This document shows positions 33,866 to 42,500 of a stretch of 64,000 nucleotides of DNA, one piece after another. Source of the DNA: JABDFW01 sp035550215. GTDB lineage: Bacteria; Bacteroidota; Bacteroidia; Chitinophagales; Chitinophagaceae. The stretch is from contig DASZPM010000020.1 in the NCBI GenBank assembly GCA_035550215.1, positions 203,121 to 267,120 of the forward strand, read 5' to 3'. Each line of letters starts with the position of its first letter. Position 1 is the first letter of the stretch. The notes beneath the pieces were generated by a model. The model was not told the origin of the DNA, ran no database searches, and saw only the letters and a program-made list of their open reading frames with translations. Both the position numbers and the translations under genes were made by a program.

Positions 33866-33959
33866 GAATAAGATGTGGCGTTCCTTTGGGGATTCGCACC
33901 CCTTCCTGCTTTCGCAAGACCCTTGCCACACGTCACCGAAGTATCTCATTCTAACGACA
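33866..33959 (-). ncRNA. Y RNA candidate with T-loop-like arm
   Basis: The element starts TGTCGT-N9-ATACTTC. Its terminal stem is GAATGAGAT (33943-33951) with ATCTTATTC (33866-33874), 9 bp with one G-U. This continues into a GTGGC/GCCAC helix (33925-33929 with 33875-33879), so the conserved ACTTCGG would bulge from the 5' strand. Inside are a GAAA-capped hairpin CTTGC-GAAA-GCAGG (33905-33918) and an arm GGGG-TGCGAAT-CCCC (33888-33902) resembling a T-arm with one loop change. No D-arm is visible. It is the first RNA after the Ro60 gene. Confidence 0.68.
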
Positions 33960-33983
33960 TCCTTATTTATGTTTACTCAAAGA

Positions 33984-34022
33984 ACTTTTTTAAAAGCAGC
34001 GGTACACGGCAGCACCGCTGCT
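33984..34022 (-). terminator. Hairpin upstream of the small-RNA array
   Basis: AGCAGCGGT (33995-34003) and ACCGCTGCT (34014-34022) form a perfect 9-bp stem with a 10-nt loop. On the minus strand it is followed by TTTTAAAAAAGT, the same tail as the next hairpin. It may separate Ro60 mRNA from the RNA array or act as a processing site. Confidence 0.65.
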
Positions 34023-34071
34023 GCATCCAAACTATAGTTGATCAAACCATATTAATAAATCCACTTAAATC

Positions 34072-34110
34072 ACTTTTTTAAAAGCTCCCCGCTTTTACAC
34101 GGGGATGCTT
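34072..34110 (-). terminator. Terminator after the Ro60 gene
   Basis: On the minus strand AAGC-A-TCCCCG pairs with CGGGGA-GCTT around an 8-nt loop (34082-34110), 31 nt after the Ro60 stop codon, followed by TTTTAAAAAAGT. The CCCCG core recurs in the terminators at 36311-36345 and 36523-36546. Confidence 0.7.
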
Positions 34111-34140
34111 TACTCCTCCTCCTTAGCACAAAATATCCTG

Positions 34141-35655
34141 TTACAATTGTACCGCTTCAATCATTTCAACTGCATTGCTTCCTTTTTCCACAGCGCTAAG
34201 CACTGCAAAAATTTTATCGCTCCAACCGCTTATCAAATACACATCATCTCTCAGCACATTCAGCGGTGTGTTACCATAACCCGCCAGGTCAAACAGGTAT
34301 AGCTTAGCATGTATAGCAAACTTTTTATATTGCTTCCACAATTCTGCAATAGAAGTTGTGCTGTTATCATTCCACAACTGCATATCGGTAAACAACATTA
34401 CCTTGTCAACCACTTTTTTGCGGTTAAGCAAATCTGCAATTACCAGGTAACCGTTGGTGCTGTGCCCTACATCCCCAATCATTTTTGCCAACTGGTTAGT
34501 GTTGCTTAATATGTTGGTGTGTGGCAACTGCACCTGCCTGTATGTTTGGCCAAATATGCCTGTTATAACATTGGCACACCTGCTTTGCAGCAGCATTGCC
34601 AGTATTAAACCAACCTCGTACCGCTGCATGGTGCTTTTAGCGCTTACAGGTACCTGCATACTTCCGCTCATATCCACCGCTATCAGCACGCTGGTGTTGT
34701 TATTGAAGCCTTCAATATTAGCAGCGCTTTGAAACACCGCTTTTTCAAGTGCGTCCATCACCCGACTTACATGCCCGTTTTGCACCATGGCTAATTCTCT
34801 GTAGGCGGCGAGGAACCTGAATGGCAATTGTTTACTGTTAGCAACGGCCTTTTCGTTTGCCAGGTAGCTGCATGCTTTATTCAGCATGTCAGCGTTCACA
34901 CCGGCTTCAAGAATATTTCTCAGGTTCCTCAGCAAAGCCATATATCCAAGCTTGTTACTTGCAATTAATTCTTCCCATTTGTCTTTAACCGCTTCCTGTT
35001 TTAATGCTGCAGTGTCATACAATTGCTGGCCCAGTGCACTTAATGCTGTTTCCCATGTGTACGGGGTTTGCAATGTGTCGTTTACAATTTTGTCAAACAA
35101 CTCCTGCTGGTTTTTGTCTTTTGCTTTTGGGTGCACCAAGAACAATGCATCTTTTAATGTAACATTAGCATCCCGGTTATATTTGGCAAACTGGTATTCA
35201 TCAAACTTGTTGAAAGCTGCAGCCAAACCTTTTTGCAACTGTTTGCTAAGCCTGTTTAATTGCTTTACATTAGTACGCGCATTGCTTAACGCGTAATAGC
35301 TAAGCAATTCTGCAATTTCATCTGCACGCTGTACCACCCTTTCTGTTAAGGCGGCAACAAGGCCGTCCCCGTTGTGTTGTTTGGCAAGTTCAACTGCAAG
35401 CACCAGTGGCACACTACGCAGGTACATTTGTTCCCGTGCGTAAACAGCCAGTTTAGCGGTAAACACAGCATCGTTTTTTGCAACCAGTTCCTGCAAGCGT
35501 TTAAGCCTTGCATCCGCATTTTCATAAAAGTTATCACTTAATGCAGCGGTGGCTACAGCAGTGTATAACTCCAGTTGCGGTGTTAGCGTAAATGCTTTTG
35601 CTCCTTCGTAATTCAGGGTTTCATTTTTTGTACCCCTTAAAAAATTAAAACGCAT
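34141..35655 (-). CDS. Ro60/TROVE domain protein with vWA domain
   Basis: The 504-residue product begins MRFNFLRGTKNETLNYEGAK and has the helical-repeat TROVE ring (about 1-340). A von Willebrand A domain follows (about 345-500) with a complete-looking MIDAS: DMSGS in VLIAVDMSGSM, a threonine region and FTDMQLW. Ro60 proteins bind misfolded RNA ends in the ring and Y RNAs outside it, and hand RNAs to exonucleases or repair. The start at 35655 is chosen because GGAGGT lies 6 nt before it, a strong ribosome site unusual in this genome. The first RNA of the adjacent array starts 182 bp downstream. Confidence 0.93.
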   Translation of the reverse strand: MRFNFLRGTKNETLNYEGAKAFTLTPQLELYTAVATAALSDNFYENADARLKRLQELVAKNDAVFTAKLAVYAREQMYLRSVPLVLAVELAKQHNGDGLVAALTERVVQRADEIAELLSYYALSNARTNVKQLNRLSKQLQKGLAAAFNKFDEYQFAKYNRDANVTLKDALFLVHPKAKDKNQQELFDKIVNDTLQTPYTWETALSALGQQLYDTAALKQEAVKDKWEELIASNKLGYMALLRNLRNILEAGVNADMLNKACSYLANEKAVANSKQLPFRFLAAYRELAMVQNGHVSRVMDALEKAVFQSAANIEGFNNNTSVLIAVDMSGSMQVPVSAKSTMQRYEVGLILAMLLQSRCANVITGIFGQTYRQVQLPHTNILSNTNQLAKMIGDVGHSTNGYLVIADLLNRKKVVDKVMLFTDMQLWNDNSTTSIAELWKQYKKFAIHAKLYLFDLAGYGNTPLNVLRDDVYLISGWSDKIFAVLSAVEKGSNAVEMIEAVQL

Positions 35656-35721
35656 GGTTACCTCCATTTCTTTTTTGAGGATTTTGTTGATTAAGGCCCG
35701 CGCTGTAACACGCAAGCCTTA

Positions 35722-36162
35722 TTAATTTAATTCTTCAGCACCGGCAAAGCCCAGTATTCTTGTGTTTGCCGTTGGCTGTGGCGAATTTGACGGTGTTCTG
35801 AAAACTGCCAGTTTTTTCATCAGCCATCTTGACCAATCGTAGCCGCCGGGCGTATGCAGCAACTGGCAATAGTTACCGCTTATTTCTATCATTCTTTCTT
35901 TTCTTAACACGATGATGGTGTTATTGAAGAAAGTTTGCTTTTCATTATGATCGTAATAACTGTGCTGGTAAGTTTCCAGTATGTCTTCCGCGCAACAATC
36001 CTTAATAGCTGCATACGCGTTGGATATATCTATTTCACCAATAAAACTTACACACGGCACGCGTTTAAAATACGCTGCATAAAATGCTTTAACATCCACA
36101 AAATGGCCGTTAAACAATTGGCCCCTATTTTTTATGCGCCTTTTAAATACTGTTTTTCTCAT
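35722..36162 (-). CDS. Domain X protein next to Ro60
   Basis: The 146-residue product (MRKTVFKRRIKNRGQLF start) is unrecognised, but its core matches the N-terminal region of the AAA ATPase at 31625-32707. Both have LF(N/D)G, FY, a PxV segment, G-ID then A-A, a tyrosine-rich stretch and a following (I/L)-(V/I)-(L/F)R patch. A GGAGGT site 6 nt before ATG 36162 supports this start. An in-frame ATG at 36285, also with GGGAG before it, would add a 41-residue hydrophobic and basic N-terminus. It is 66 nt upstream of the Ro60 start, in the same operon. Confidence 0.72.
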   Translation of the reverse strand: MRKTVFKRRIKNRGQLFNGHFVDVKAFYAAYFKRVPCVSFIGEIDISNAYAAIKDCCAEDILETYQHSYYDHNEKQTFFNNTIIVLRKERMIEISGNYCQLLHTPGGYDWSRWLMKKLAVFRTPSNSPQPTANTRILGFAGAEELN

Positions 36163-36237
36163 CGCGTACCTCCGTTTTGTAATACCGGCAACATTTTGCT
36201 TCTGCCGTTTTGGTTTACCTGTTTCCTGTATTGCCGC

Positions 36238-36259
36238 GATTATTATCCTGATAATAATC
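36238..36259. promoter_or_regulatory. Long palindrome upstream of the domain X/Ro60 genes
   Basis: GATTATTATC-CT-GATAATAATC is a perfect inverted repeat with 10-bp arms and a 2-nt centre, 76 bp before ATG 36162. It could be the operator of the Ro60 operon. If the longer start at 36285 is used, it would lie inside codons for an Ile-rich segment. Confidence 0.5.
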
Positions 36260-36310
36260 ACTGCAGTAAAAAGAACAACTAACATAATTACTCCCGCTGT
36301 TTAGCTCATT

Positions 36311-36345
36311 AAAAAAGCCCCGTGGTTTTATTTACCGCGGGGCTT
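36311..36345 (-). terminator. Terminator after small ORF (42 aa)
   Basis: AAGCCCCGTGG (36315-36325) pairs with CCGCGGGGCTT (36335-36345), 11 bp with one G-U, and on the minus strand is followed by T6. It is a strong terminator between the tiny gene and the domain X gene. Confidence 0.85.
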
Positions 36346-36371
36346 TTGCTTTGCTGAAACCTTTGCCAGCA

Positions 36372-36500
36372 TTACGTTTTAGCACGCCACGGTTGTATGT
36401 CGGGATACAGTACAAGCATATCTCTGCCAATGCGAATATTAGTCTTCGCTTTGCATTGCTGCACGTTACCTGTATGTTTTACTTGTTGTATTCTGCCCAT
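36372..36500 (-). CDS. Possible small protein of 42 residues
   Basis: The frame starts MGRIQQVKHTGNVQQ and ends with LYPDIQPWRAKT. It is basic, with no membrane segment. It lies between two strong terminators on the same strand, as expected of an independent mini-gene. No ribosome site is seen and I recognise no homologue. The alternative is that the transcript is a small RNA rather than an mRNA. Confidence 0.42.
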   Translation of the reverse strand: MGRIQQVKHTGNVQQCKAKTNIRIGRDMLVLYPDIQPWRAKT

Positions 36501-36522
36501 TTAGTTTTACTGTATATGCAAC

Positions 36523-36546
36523 AAAAAACCCCGCTTTTATGCGGGG
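36523..36546 (-). terminator. Terminator after small ORF (31 aa)
   Basis: CCCCGC-N6-GCGGGG (36529-36546) is followed on the minus strand by T6 (36523-36528). It closely resembles the Ro60 terminator, which has a CCCCGC core and a similar loop. Confidence 0.85.
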
Positions 36547-36573
36547 CCTTTGCTTTGTATAGTAAGTTTTTAT

Positions 36574-36669
36574 TTACTTATGTACAGCATTATATGCCCC
36601 GCGGTTAGTATAGTCCACCAGCGGACTAAACCAGCCTTTATTTGCGATATGTAATTGTATGCGTAGCAT
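36574..36669 (-). CDS. Possible small protein of 31 residues
   Basis: The frame starts MLRIQLHIANKGWF and ends NRGAYNAVHK, 27 nt before a strong terminator. It shares an M-x-RIQ start and a basic character with the 42-residue ORF downstream. The same stretch contains a TAGTCC-N6-GGACTA hairpin (36612-36629) and could instead be a structured small RNA. Evidence for translation is only indirect. Confidence 0.38.
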   Translation of the reverse strand: MLRIQLHIANKGWFSPLVDYTNRGAYNAVHK

Positions 36670-36868
36670 ATACTGTTTTAAAATTTGTTTGCGGTGCAAA
36701 AGTAAAATTCTTTTTTTATCACTAACAAATTTTTTGAAAACTATTTTTAAAATATTTTTTTGAGATGCTTTTGTGTGCCTTGCACACAGTGGCTTACAGG
36801 GCGTGCATATTTACGGTTGGCTGTAGTTTTTATAAGTTATCTTAGCGTAATAAATTTATTTTGTGGGC

Positions 36869-38854
36869 ATGATTTTTAACAGGAAGTACACGAGTAACCA
36901 CGAACTTTTAGCCATATATAAAAAGCTTTTACTGCCACGCATGATTGAGGAGAAAATGCTGGTGTTATTAAGGCAGGGCAAAATAAGCAAATGGTTTAGC
37001 GGCATAGGGCAGGAAGCAATAGCTGTTGGCTGCGCTTACGCACTTGAACAGGATGAATGGATTATGCCTTTACACCGCAACCTTGGTGTATTTACTACGC
37101 GCAGCATGCCATTGCGCAAATTGTTTATGCAATGGCAGGGCAATAAAGATGGCTACAGCAATGGCCGGGAGCGCAGCTTTCACTTTGGCAGTAAAGAGCA
37201 CCATATATGCGGTATGATATCTCACCTGGGGCCGCAGCTTGCGGTTGCTGATGGCGTGGCGCTTGCATATAAATTGCGTGAGGGGAAAAAAGTGTCGCTT
37301 GCATTCTCCGGCGATGGCGGAACAAGCGAAGGCGATTTTCACGAAGCGCTTAACGTAGCTGCTGTGTGGGATTTGCCGGTAATATTTGTGATTGAAAATA
37401 ATGGCTATGGATTGAGCACTCCCGTAAATGAACAGTACCGTTGTGAAAGCCTTGTAGATAAAGCCAAAGGCTATGGCATGGAAGGCGTGCAGGTTGACGG
37501 CAACAATATTCTTACTGTAATAGACACCATAAAGGGCGTTCGCGAGTATTGCATAAATGAACAAAAGCCTTACCTGGTGGAGTGTATGACTTTTCGTATG
37601 CGCGGGCATGAGGAAGCCAGCGGCACTAAATATGTGCCTAAAGAATTGTTTGAAGAATGGGCAGAGAAAGACCCCATAAAAAATTTTGAAGCATACCTTA
37701 TAAAACAGGAAGTATTAACCCGTGAACTGATTGAAAAAATAAAAGAAGAAACAAAACTGCATATAGAAGGCGAATTACAGGAGGCATACCAGGCTGCAAT
37801 GCTGTTGCCGGATGCAGAAGAAGAAATGAGAGATGTTTATGCACCAAAATTATACCGTCAGCCTGCATTGCTAAAAGATGGCGCCGGGAATAGGGAACTG
37901 CGGATGATTGATGCTATTAAAGAGGGGATGTACCAATCAATGCAGCAGCACCACAATCTTATACTAATGGGGCAGGATATTGCTGAATATGGCGGCGCTT
38001 TTAAAATAACAGAAGGGTTTGTGCAGGAATTTGGAAAAGAACGTGTGCGCAATACACCGCTATGTGAAAGCGCTATTGTGGGCAGCGCACTTGGGCTTAG
38101 CCTTGAAGGTTTTAAGAGTGTGATGGAAATGCAGTTTGCCGATTTTGTTACCGCAGGCTTTAACCAAATTGTAAACAACCTTGCTAAAATTCATTACCGC
38201 TGGGGGCAAAATGCCGATGTGGTTATTCGTATGCCTGCGGGCGGGGGTGTTGGCGCCGGGCCTTTTCACTCACAAAGTAACGAGGCATGGTTTGTACATA
38301 CGCCGGGGCTTAAAGTAGTGTATCCTTCTACACCCGAAGATGCGAAGGGTTTGCTGATTGCTGCCATTAACGACCCCAACCCCGTAATGTATTTTGAGCA
38401 TAAGGCTTTGTACCGGAGTGTAAGCGGCAATGTACCGGAAGGCTATTATGAAACAGAGATAGGTAAAGCAAAAATTGTTAACGAGGGTGATGATATAAGC
38501 ATTATAACTTATGGCAGCGGCGTACACTGGGCATTGCAATATGCCGGGCAACGCCACGATACCAGTTTTCATATTGTAGACCTGCGCACGCTGTTACCGC
38601 TTGATTTTTCAGCCATCAGGGCGGCTGTGCAACAAACGGGCAAAGTATTGATACTGCATGAAGACACCCTTACAGGCGGCATTGGCGGTGAAATTGCCGC
38701 ATGGATAGCGGAACATTGCTTTGCAATGCTTGATGCACCGCTTATGCGGTGCGCCTCACTAGATACCCCCATTCCCTTCAACACTGAGCTTGAAAAGAAT
38801 TTTATGGCGAAGGCAAGGTTGCACGATTACATTGAAAGGTTATTGCAATACTAG
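36869..38854 (+). CDS. 2-oxoacid dehydrogenase E1, fused alpha and beta subunits
   Basis: The 661-residue product joins an E1-alpha part (about 1-325) to an E1-beta part (about 340-661). The alpha part has the thiamine diphosphate motif GDGGTSEGDFHEALNVAAV with ENNGYGLS. The beta part has MGQDIAEYGGAFKIT, NTPLCESAIVG and PAGGGVGAGPFHSQS. Such fused enzymes decarboxylate branched-chain 2-oxoacids or pyruvate with an E2 partner. The E2 and E3 genes are not nearby. GTG at 36863 is possible, but ATG at 36869 begins the conserved part. An approximate -7 box (TTATTTTG) lies just upstream. Confidence 0.92.
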   Translation: MIFNRKYTSNHELLAIYKKLLLPRMIEEKMLVLLRQGKISKWFSGIGQEAIAVGCAYALEQDEWIMPLHRNLGVFTTRSMPLRKLFMQWQGNKDGYSNGRERSFHFGSKEHHICGMISHLGPQLAVADGVALAYKLREGKKVSLAFSGDGGTSEGDFHEALNVAAVWDLPVIFVIENNGYGLSTPVNEQYRCESLVDKAKGYGMEGVQVDGNNILTVIDTIKGVREYCINEQKPYLVECMTFRMRGHEEASGTKYVPKELFEEWAEKDPIKNFEAYLIKQEVLTRELIEKIKEETKLHIEGELQEAYQAAMLLPDAEEEMRDVYAPKLYRQPALLKDGAGNRELRMIDAIKEGMYQSMQQHHNLILMGQDIAEYGGAFKITEGFVQEFGKERVRNTPLCESAIVGSALGLSLEGFKSVMEMQFADFVTAGFNQIVNNLAKIHYRWGQNADVVIRMPAGGGVGAGPFHSQSNEAWFVHTPGLKVVYPSTPEDAKGLLIAAINDPNPVMYFEHKALYRSVSGNVPEGYYETEIGKAKIVNEGDDISIITYGSGVHWALQYAGQRHDTSFHIVDLRTLLPLDFSAIRAAVQQTGKVLILHEDTLTGGIGGEIAAWIAEHCFAMLDAPLMRCASLDTPIPFNTELEKNFMAKARLHDYIERLLQY

Positions 38855-38918
38855 CTTCAGCCAAATTTAATTTTTTATCTCACTTATCCTTCCTTAATTT
38901 ACGCATTACTCTGCGTAC

Positions 38919-39445
38919 ATGAAAAAGCTTTTTTCGCCCTTATAACCTGCCTGCCATTTTTGGCAGAAAGCCAACCCGCTGCTAAAATTGCCGATGAAGC
39001 ATTTGTGATTACAAGAATGGTTGCAAAATTTCATGTTGAACCAAGAAACGTGAATGATTCTTTTTCAACTGATGTTTACAGCCAGTTGCTGTTAAAAACG
39101 GATGAAGAAAAACTATTCTTCACCAAAGATCCGGGCTACTTACCAGTTTCTGTTGAAATTGCAAAGCCTGTTGGCTTACCACAGTTTGCCTATTACAAAC
39201 CACGTAACAGGTACAAGGCTGATTCTCTCCTGAAATTCCTTGCTGCAATACGTGGCAGTAGTAATTTTATTGCCGGCATTACCATGAGTGATATATCAAC
39301 CAGGAAAGGAAACATTAATGATTACGGTGTAATGGGCCTGGGGCTGCAGCCTGGTAATGAATGCGTAGTTTCATTATCGCGATTGCGTGGTGATAATCCA
39401 TCACAAAGCTTACTTATGCAGGCAAAGGGGCAATTTGTTTCTTAA
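38919..39445 (+). pseudogene. Exported protein with frameshift in its signal-peptide start
   Basis: ATG at 38919 is followed by a run of five A residues and meets a stop codon after eight codons. With one more A the frame would read MKKAFFALITCLPFLAESQP, a perfect signal peptide, and continue for 155 more residues to 39445. The mature part (TRMVAKFHVEPRNVNDSFST, then ITMSDISTRKGNINDYGVMG) is soluble and I do not recognise its family. The gene is either truly broken, phase-variable by A-run slippage, or affected by a base-calling error. A TTG at 38960 is an unlikely start. Confidence 0.7.
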
Positions 39446-39464
39446 CAACAGCCGCCTGTGCATC

Positions 39465-39502
39465 AAAAAAAATTAAGCCGTCCTGAAGATTCAGGACGGC
39501 TT
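39465..39502 (-). terminator. Terminator of the RND efflux operon
   Basis: AAGCCGTCCTGAA (39475-39487) and TTCAGGACGGCTT (39490-39502) form a 13-bp perfect stem. On the minus strand it is followed by AATTTTTTTTG. A smaller CCCG/CGGG hairpin lies between it and the operon end at 39552. Confidence 0.9.
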
Positions 39503-39551
39503 GTTCATCCCGTCACCACGGGAATATTAACCAAAACCAACTGTAAGCATT

Positions 39552-42500
39552 TTAAAACCAGCTTCCTATAAAGGTCTCGCTCGCATTGGGGTCATTTGCC
39601 AGCTTTCTTCTCCTGCGTGCTTTCTCAATCCTGCGCCATATTAATGTGTATGGCAGCATAATAAGCAGGAAGATGAATGTTAGCGGCGGTATGCCCATAA
39701 ATGATACCCATTTGCCGCCAAAATGCCTGCGCATGGGCCTTCTCAGCCGCTCTGCTATCAGGTACATGCTCGGTACAATTACAAGGGTCATAAAGAAAGC
39801 GAAAGCAAGGCCGAATATAATCGTCCACGAAAGCGGCTTCCAGAACACGGCGTTGTCCCCGCCGAAAAATATATGCGGGTTAAGTTCAGAAAACATGGTA
39901 ACAAAGTTGATGTTAAACCCAATTGCCAGCGGTATAAGGCCCAGTATAGCCGCGAGTGCCGTAAGCAATACGGGTATTATACGCGTTTTGCCGGCCTGTA
40001 TAACAGCATCCCTTGTTTTTAAACCACGGCTGCGCAGCTCGTCCGCAAACTCAATTACCAATATCCCGTTTTTCACAACTATACCTGCCAGCCCAACTAT
40101 ACCCATGCCTGTCATTACAGCCGAAACTGTCATGCCTGTTATGGTAAAGCCAAGCAACACCCCAATTACACTGAAGATAATTTCTGTTAATATGATAATT
40201 GATTTGCTGATTGAATTAAACTGCAACACAAGGAACAGTAATATTAGACCAAGGGCTATAAAAAGGGCTTTACCTAAAAAAGCCACTGTTTCTGCCTGCT
40301 GTTCGCCTTCACCGGTTTGGGCAATGCTCACGTCGTCTGCTTTTCCTTTAAAGCCGGTTATATCCCTTGCTATTACCTGGTTAACGGCTGTCGGCGTATA
40401 ACCGTTTAATACATTTGACCGCAGCGTAATAACCCTTTTTTGGTTTTTATGTTTTATACTGCCAAGTGTGTTGGTAAAATCAACTTTTACAAGGTTGATG
40501 ATAGGAACATTTTTTATAGCCCCACCGCCGGCAATATCCCTGAATGTTATTTTCATATTCAGCAGTTCATCCAGGCTCTTTCGCTGTACAGCGTCATTAC
40601 GCAACTGAATTTTATATTCATCTTTTCCTTCCTTAATCTTGCTTATTTCTTTCCCAAATAATGCTGTACGAATTTCCTGGCCTATCTGAGCAGAGGAAAC
40701 CCCTTCAATATTTGCACGTTCCCTGTCAACAGTAAGTGATACTTCAGGGTTGGTAAGGTCAATATCCATCTTCAACTCTTCCACACCCGGCACCTGTGCT
40801 GAATCGAGGAAGTTTTTAAGGTTAACAGCCGTTTTAATCAGCCCGTCAAAGTCATCTGTATTGGTTGATACTTCAATATTAACAGGCGGGTCGGTTTGCG
40901 GGCCGCTTGCTTCCTGGTCAACCGCTATTTGCGCGCCGGGAATACCTTTGGCTACAGCGCGTATGCTATCCATATAGGGCGCGGTTGCAATGCCATGCCT
41001 TTTTGCATATTCAACAAACGAAACCTGTATCCTGCCCAACTCAGGGTGTGTACTCTGGTCGCCGCTTTGCGGGTCATTGGCGCCTATGGCTACGTTTGTT
41101 ATTATGCTCTCAACAATGTCATTTTTCTTGGTCGTGTCGTTTGGATCCATGCCAAGCACATGGTACACCTTCTTTTCCAATACCCTTGTTACCGAGTCTG
41201 TATAATCAACGTCAGTGCCTACGGGTAACTTCAGGTAAACAAAGATTTGGTTAGGGTCGCCCTTGGGGAAGAAAACCACCTGCGTTCTGCCACTTGATGC
41301 CGACGCGCCAAACAGCATAAAAGAAACGATGAGCAAGCCGAAAGTACCCAGCAGCAGGCCAACAGGCCGGTAACCTTTAACCGCCCATTTTAATAAATTT
41401 TCGTAATGGTTCATTATCCACGGCAGGGCGCGGTGCTGGAAGCCATGTATAAGATCGGTTATCACATACCTGTTTAATATAACAAGCAGGATGATAAATA
41501 TTACCAGGTTACCAAGAAAGGTAAATCCGCCTAAATCAAGCAGTACACCAAAAACAACAGCAATCCACAAAGCGGGTTTCCTGAAAATGGCACTTTTGGG
41601 CTCTATTTCGTCATGCTCGGTATGCGTCATGAAATCAACCGCGAATACCGGGTTCATAATAAAGGCCACTATGAGCGATGCCGTAAGTGTGAAGATGAGC
41701 ATAGCCGGCAGGTATATCATAAACTTACCAATCAACCCAGGCCAAAACAGCAACGGGAAGAAGGGGGCAAGTGTTGTGATGGTACCTACAAACACCGGCA
41801 CAAATATTTCGCCGGCGGCCATCATGGCTGCCTTGGTAGAGGTTATTTTTCCTTTGCCCTCGGCAAAAATACGGTGGGTGTTTTCAATTACCACAATAGC
41901 ATCATCCACAATTATACCCAGCCCAAACAGCAAAGCAAACAACACTATGAAGTTTAACGTTATATGCGAGCCAACTATTAAATCGCCTACCGGTAAGAAA
42001 ATAAATGCTACGAACATACTTAACGGAACACTTAATGCCACGAAGAAGGCGTTTACCACACCCATAAAAAACATCAATATGATAAGCACAAGCACAAACC
42101 CGATAACGATAGAGTTAACCAGGTCGTTGAAAGAACTGCGTGTACGCGTACTCATGTCACCTGTTACATCTATCTTAAGATCGGGGGGAAAGGTAGTGCG
42201 CTTCATTTCTGCAACAACACCGCGTACCGTGTCAGATGTTTCAATCAAATTCTCGCCGGAGCGTTTAATGATATTAAGCGTGATTACATTTTTACCATTA
42301 AGCCGTGCGTAGCTTTCATTTTCTTTAATTGTGTCTTTAATGGTAGCAATATCCTTAAGATAAACTATGCCGCCGGAAGGGTTGCGCAATACTACGCGCG
42401 ATATATCGTCTGCTGTTTTAAACTGGCCTTTTAGCTGCACCGTACGCTTCATATCTCCCACCTGCAACAAACCTCCTGATATATCTGCATTTTCACCCTT

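Noticed and set aside
32841..33960. CRISPR array
   Set aside because: The repeated units are tRNA arms and Y RNA motifs at irregular spacing, with no constant direct repeat and spacer pattern and no cas genes.
33874..33966. Reading the Y RNA motif on the plus strand (CCGAAGTAT...ACGACA)
   Set aside because: T-arms and tRNA genes in the array are all on the minus strand, so transcription is taken to be leftward.
38960..39445. Independent gene starting at TTG 38960
   Set aside because: The reading frame continues upstream into a signal peptide that is only interrupted by the A-run frameshift, so the TTG is not the natural start.
41491..42312. Long plus-strand open frame of 273 codons
   Set aside because: It lies fully antisense to the RND pump gene, has low-complexity composition and no recognisable domain; it is a shadow of the real gene.
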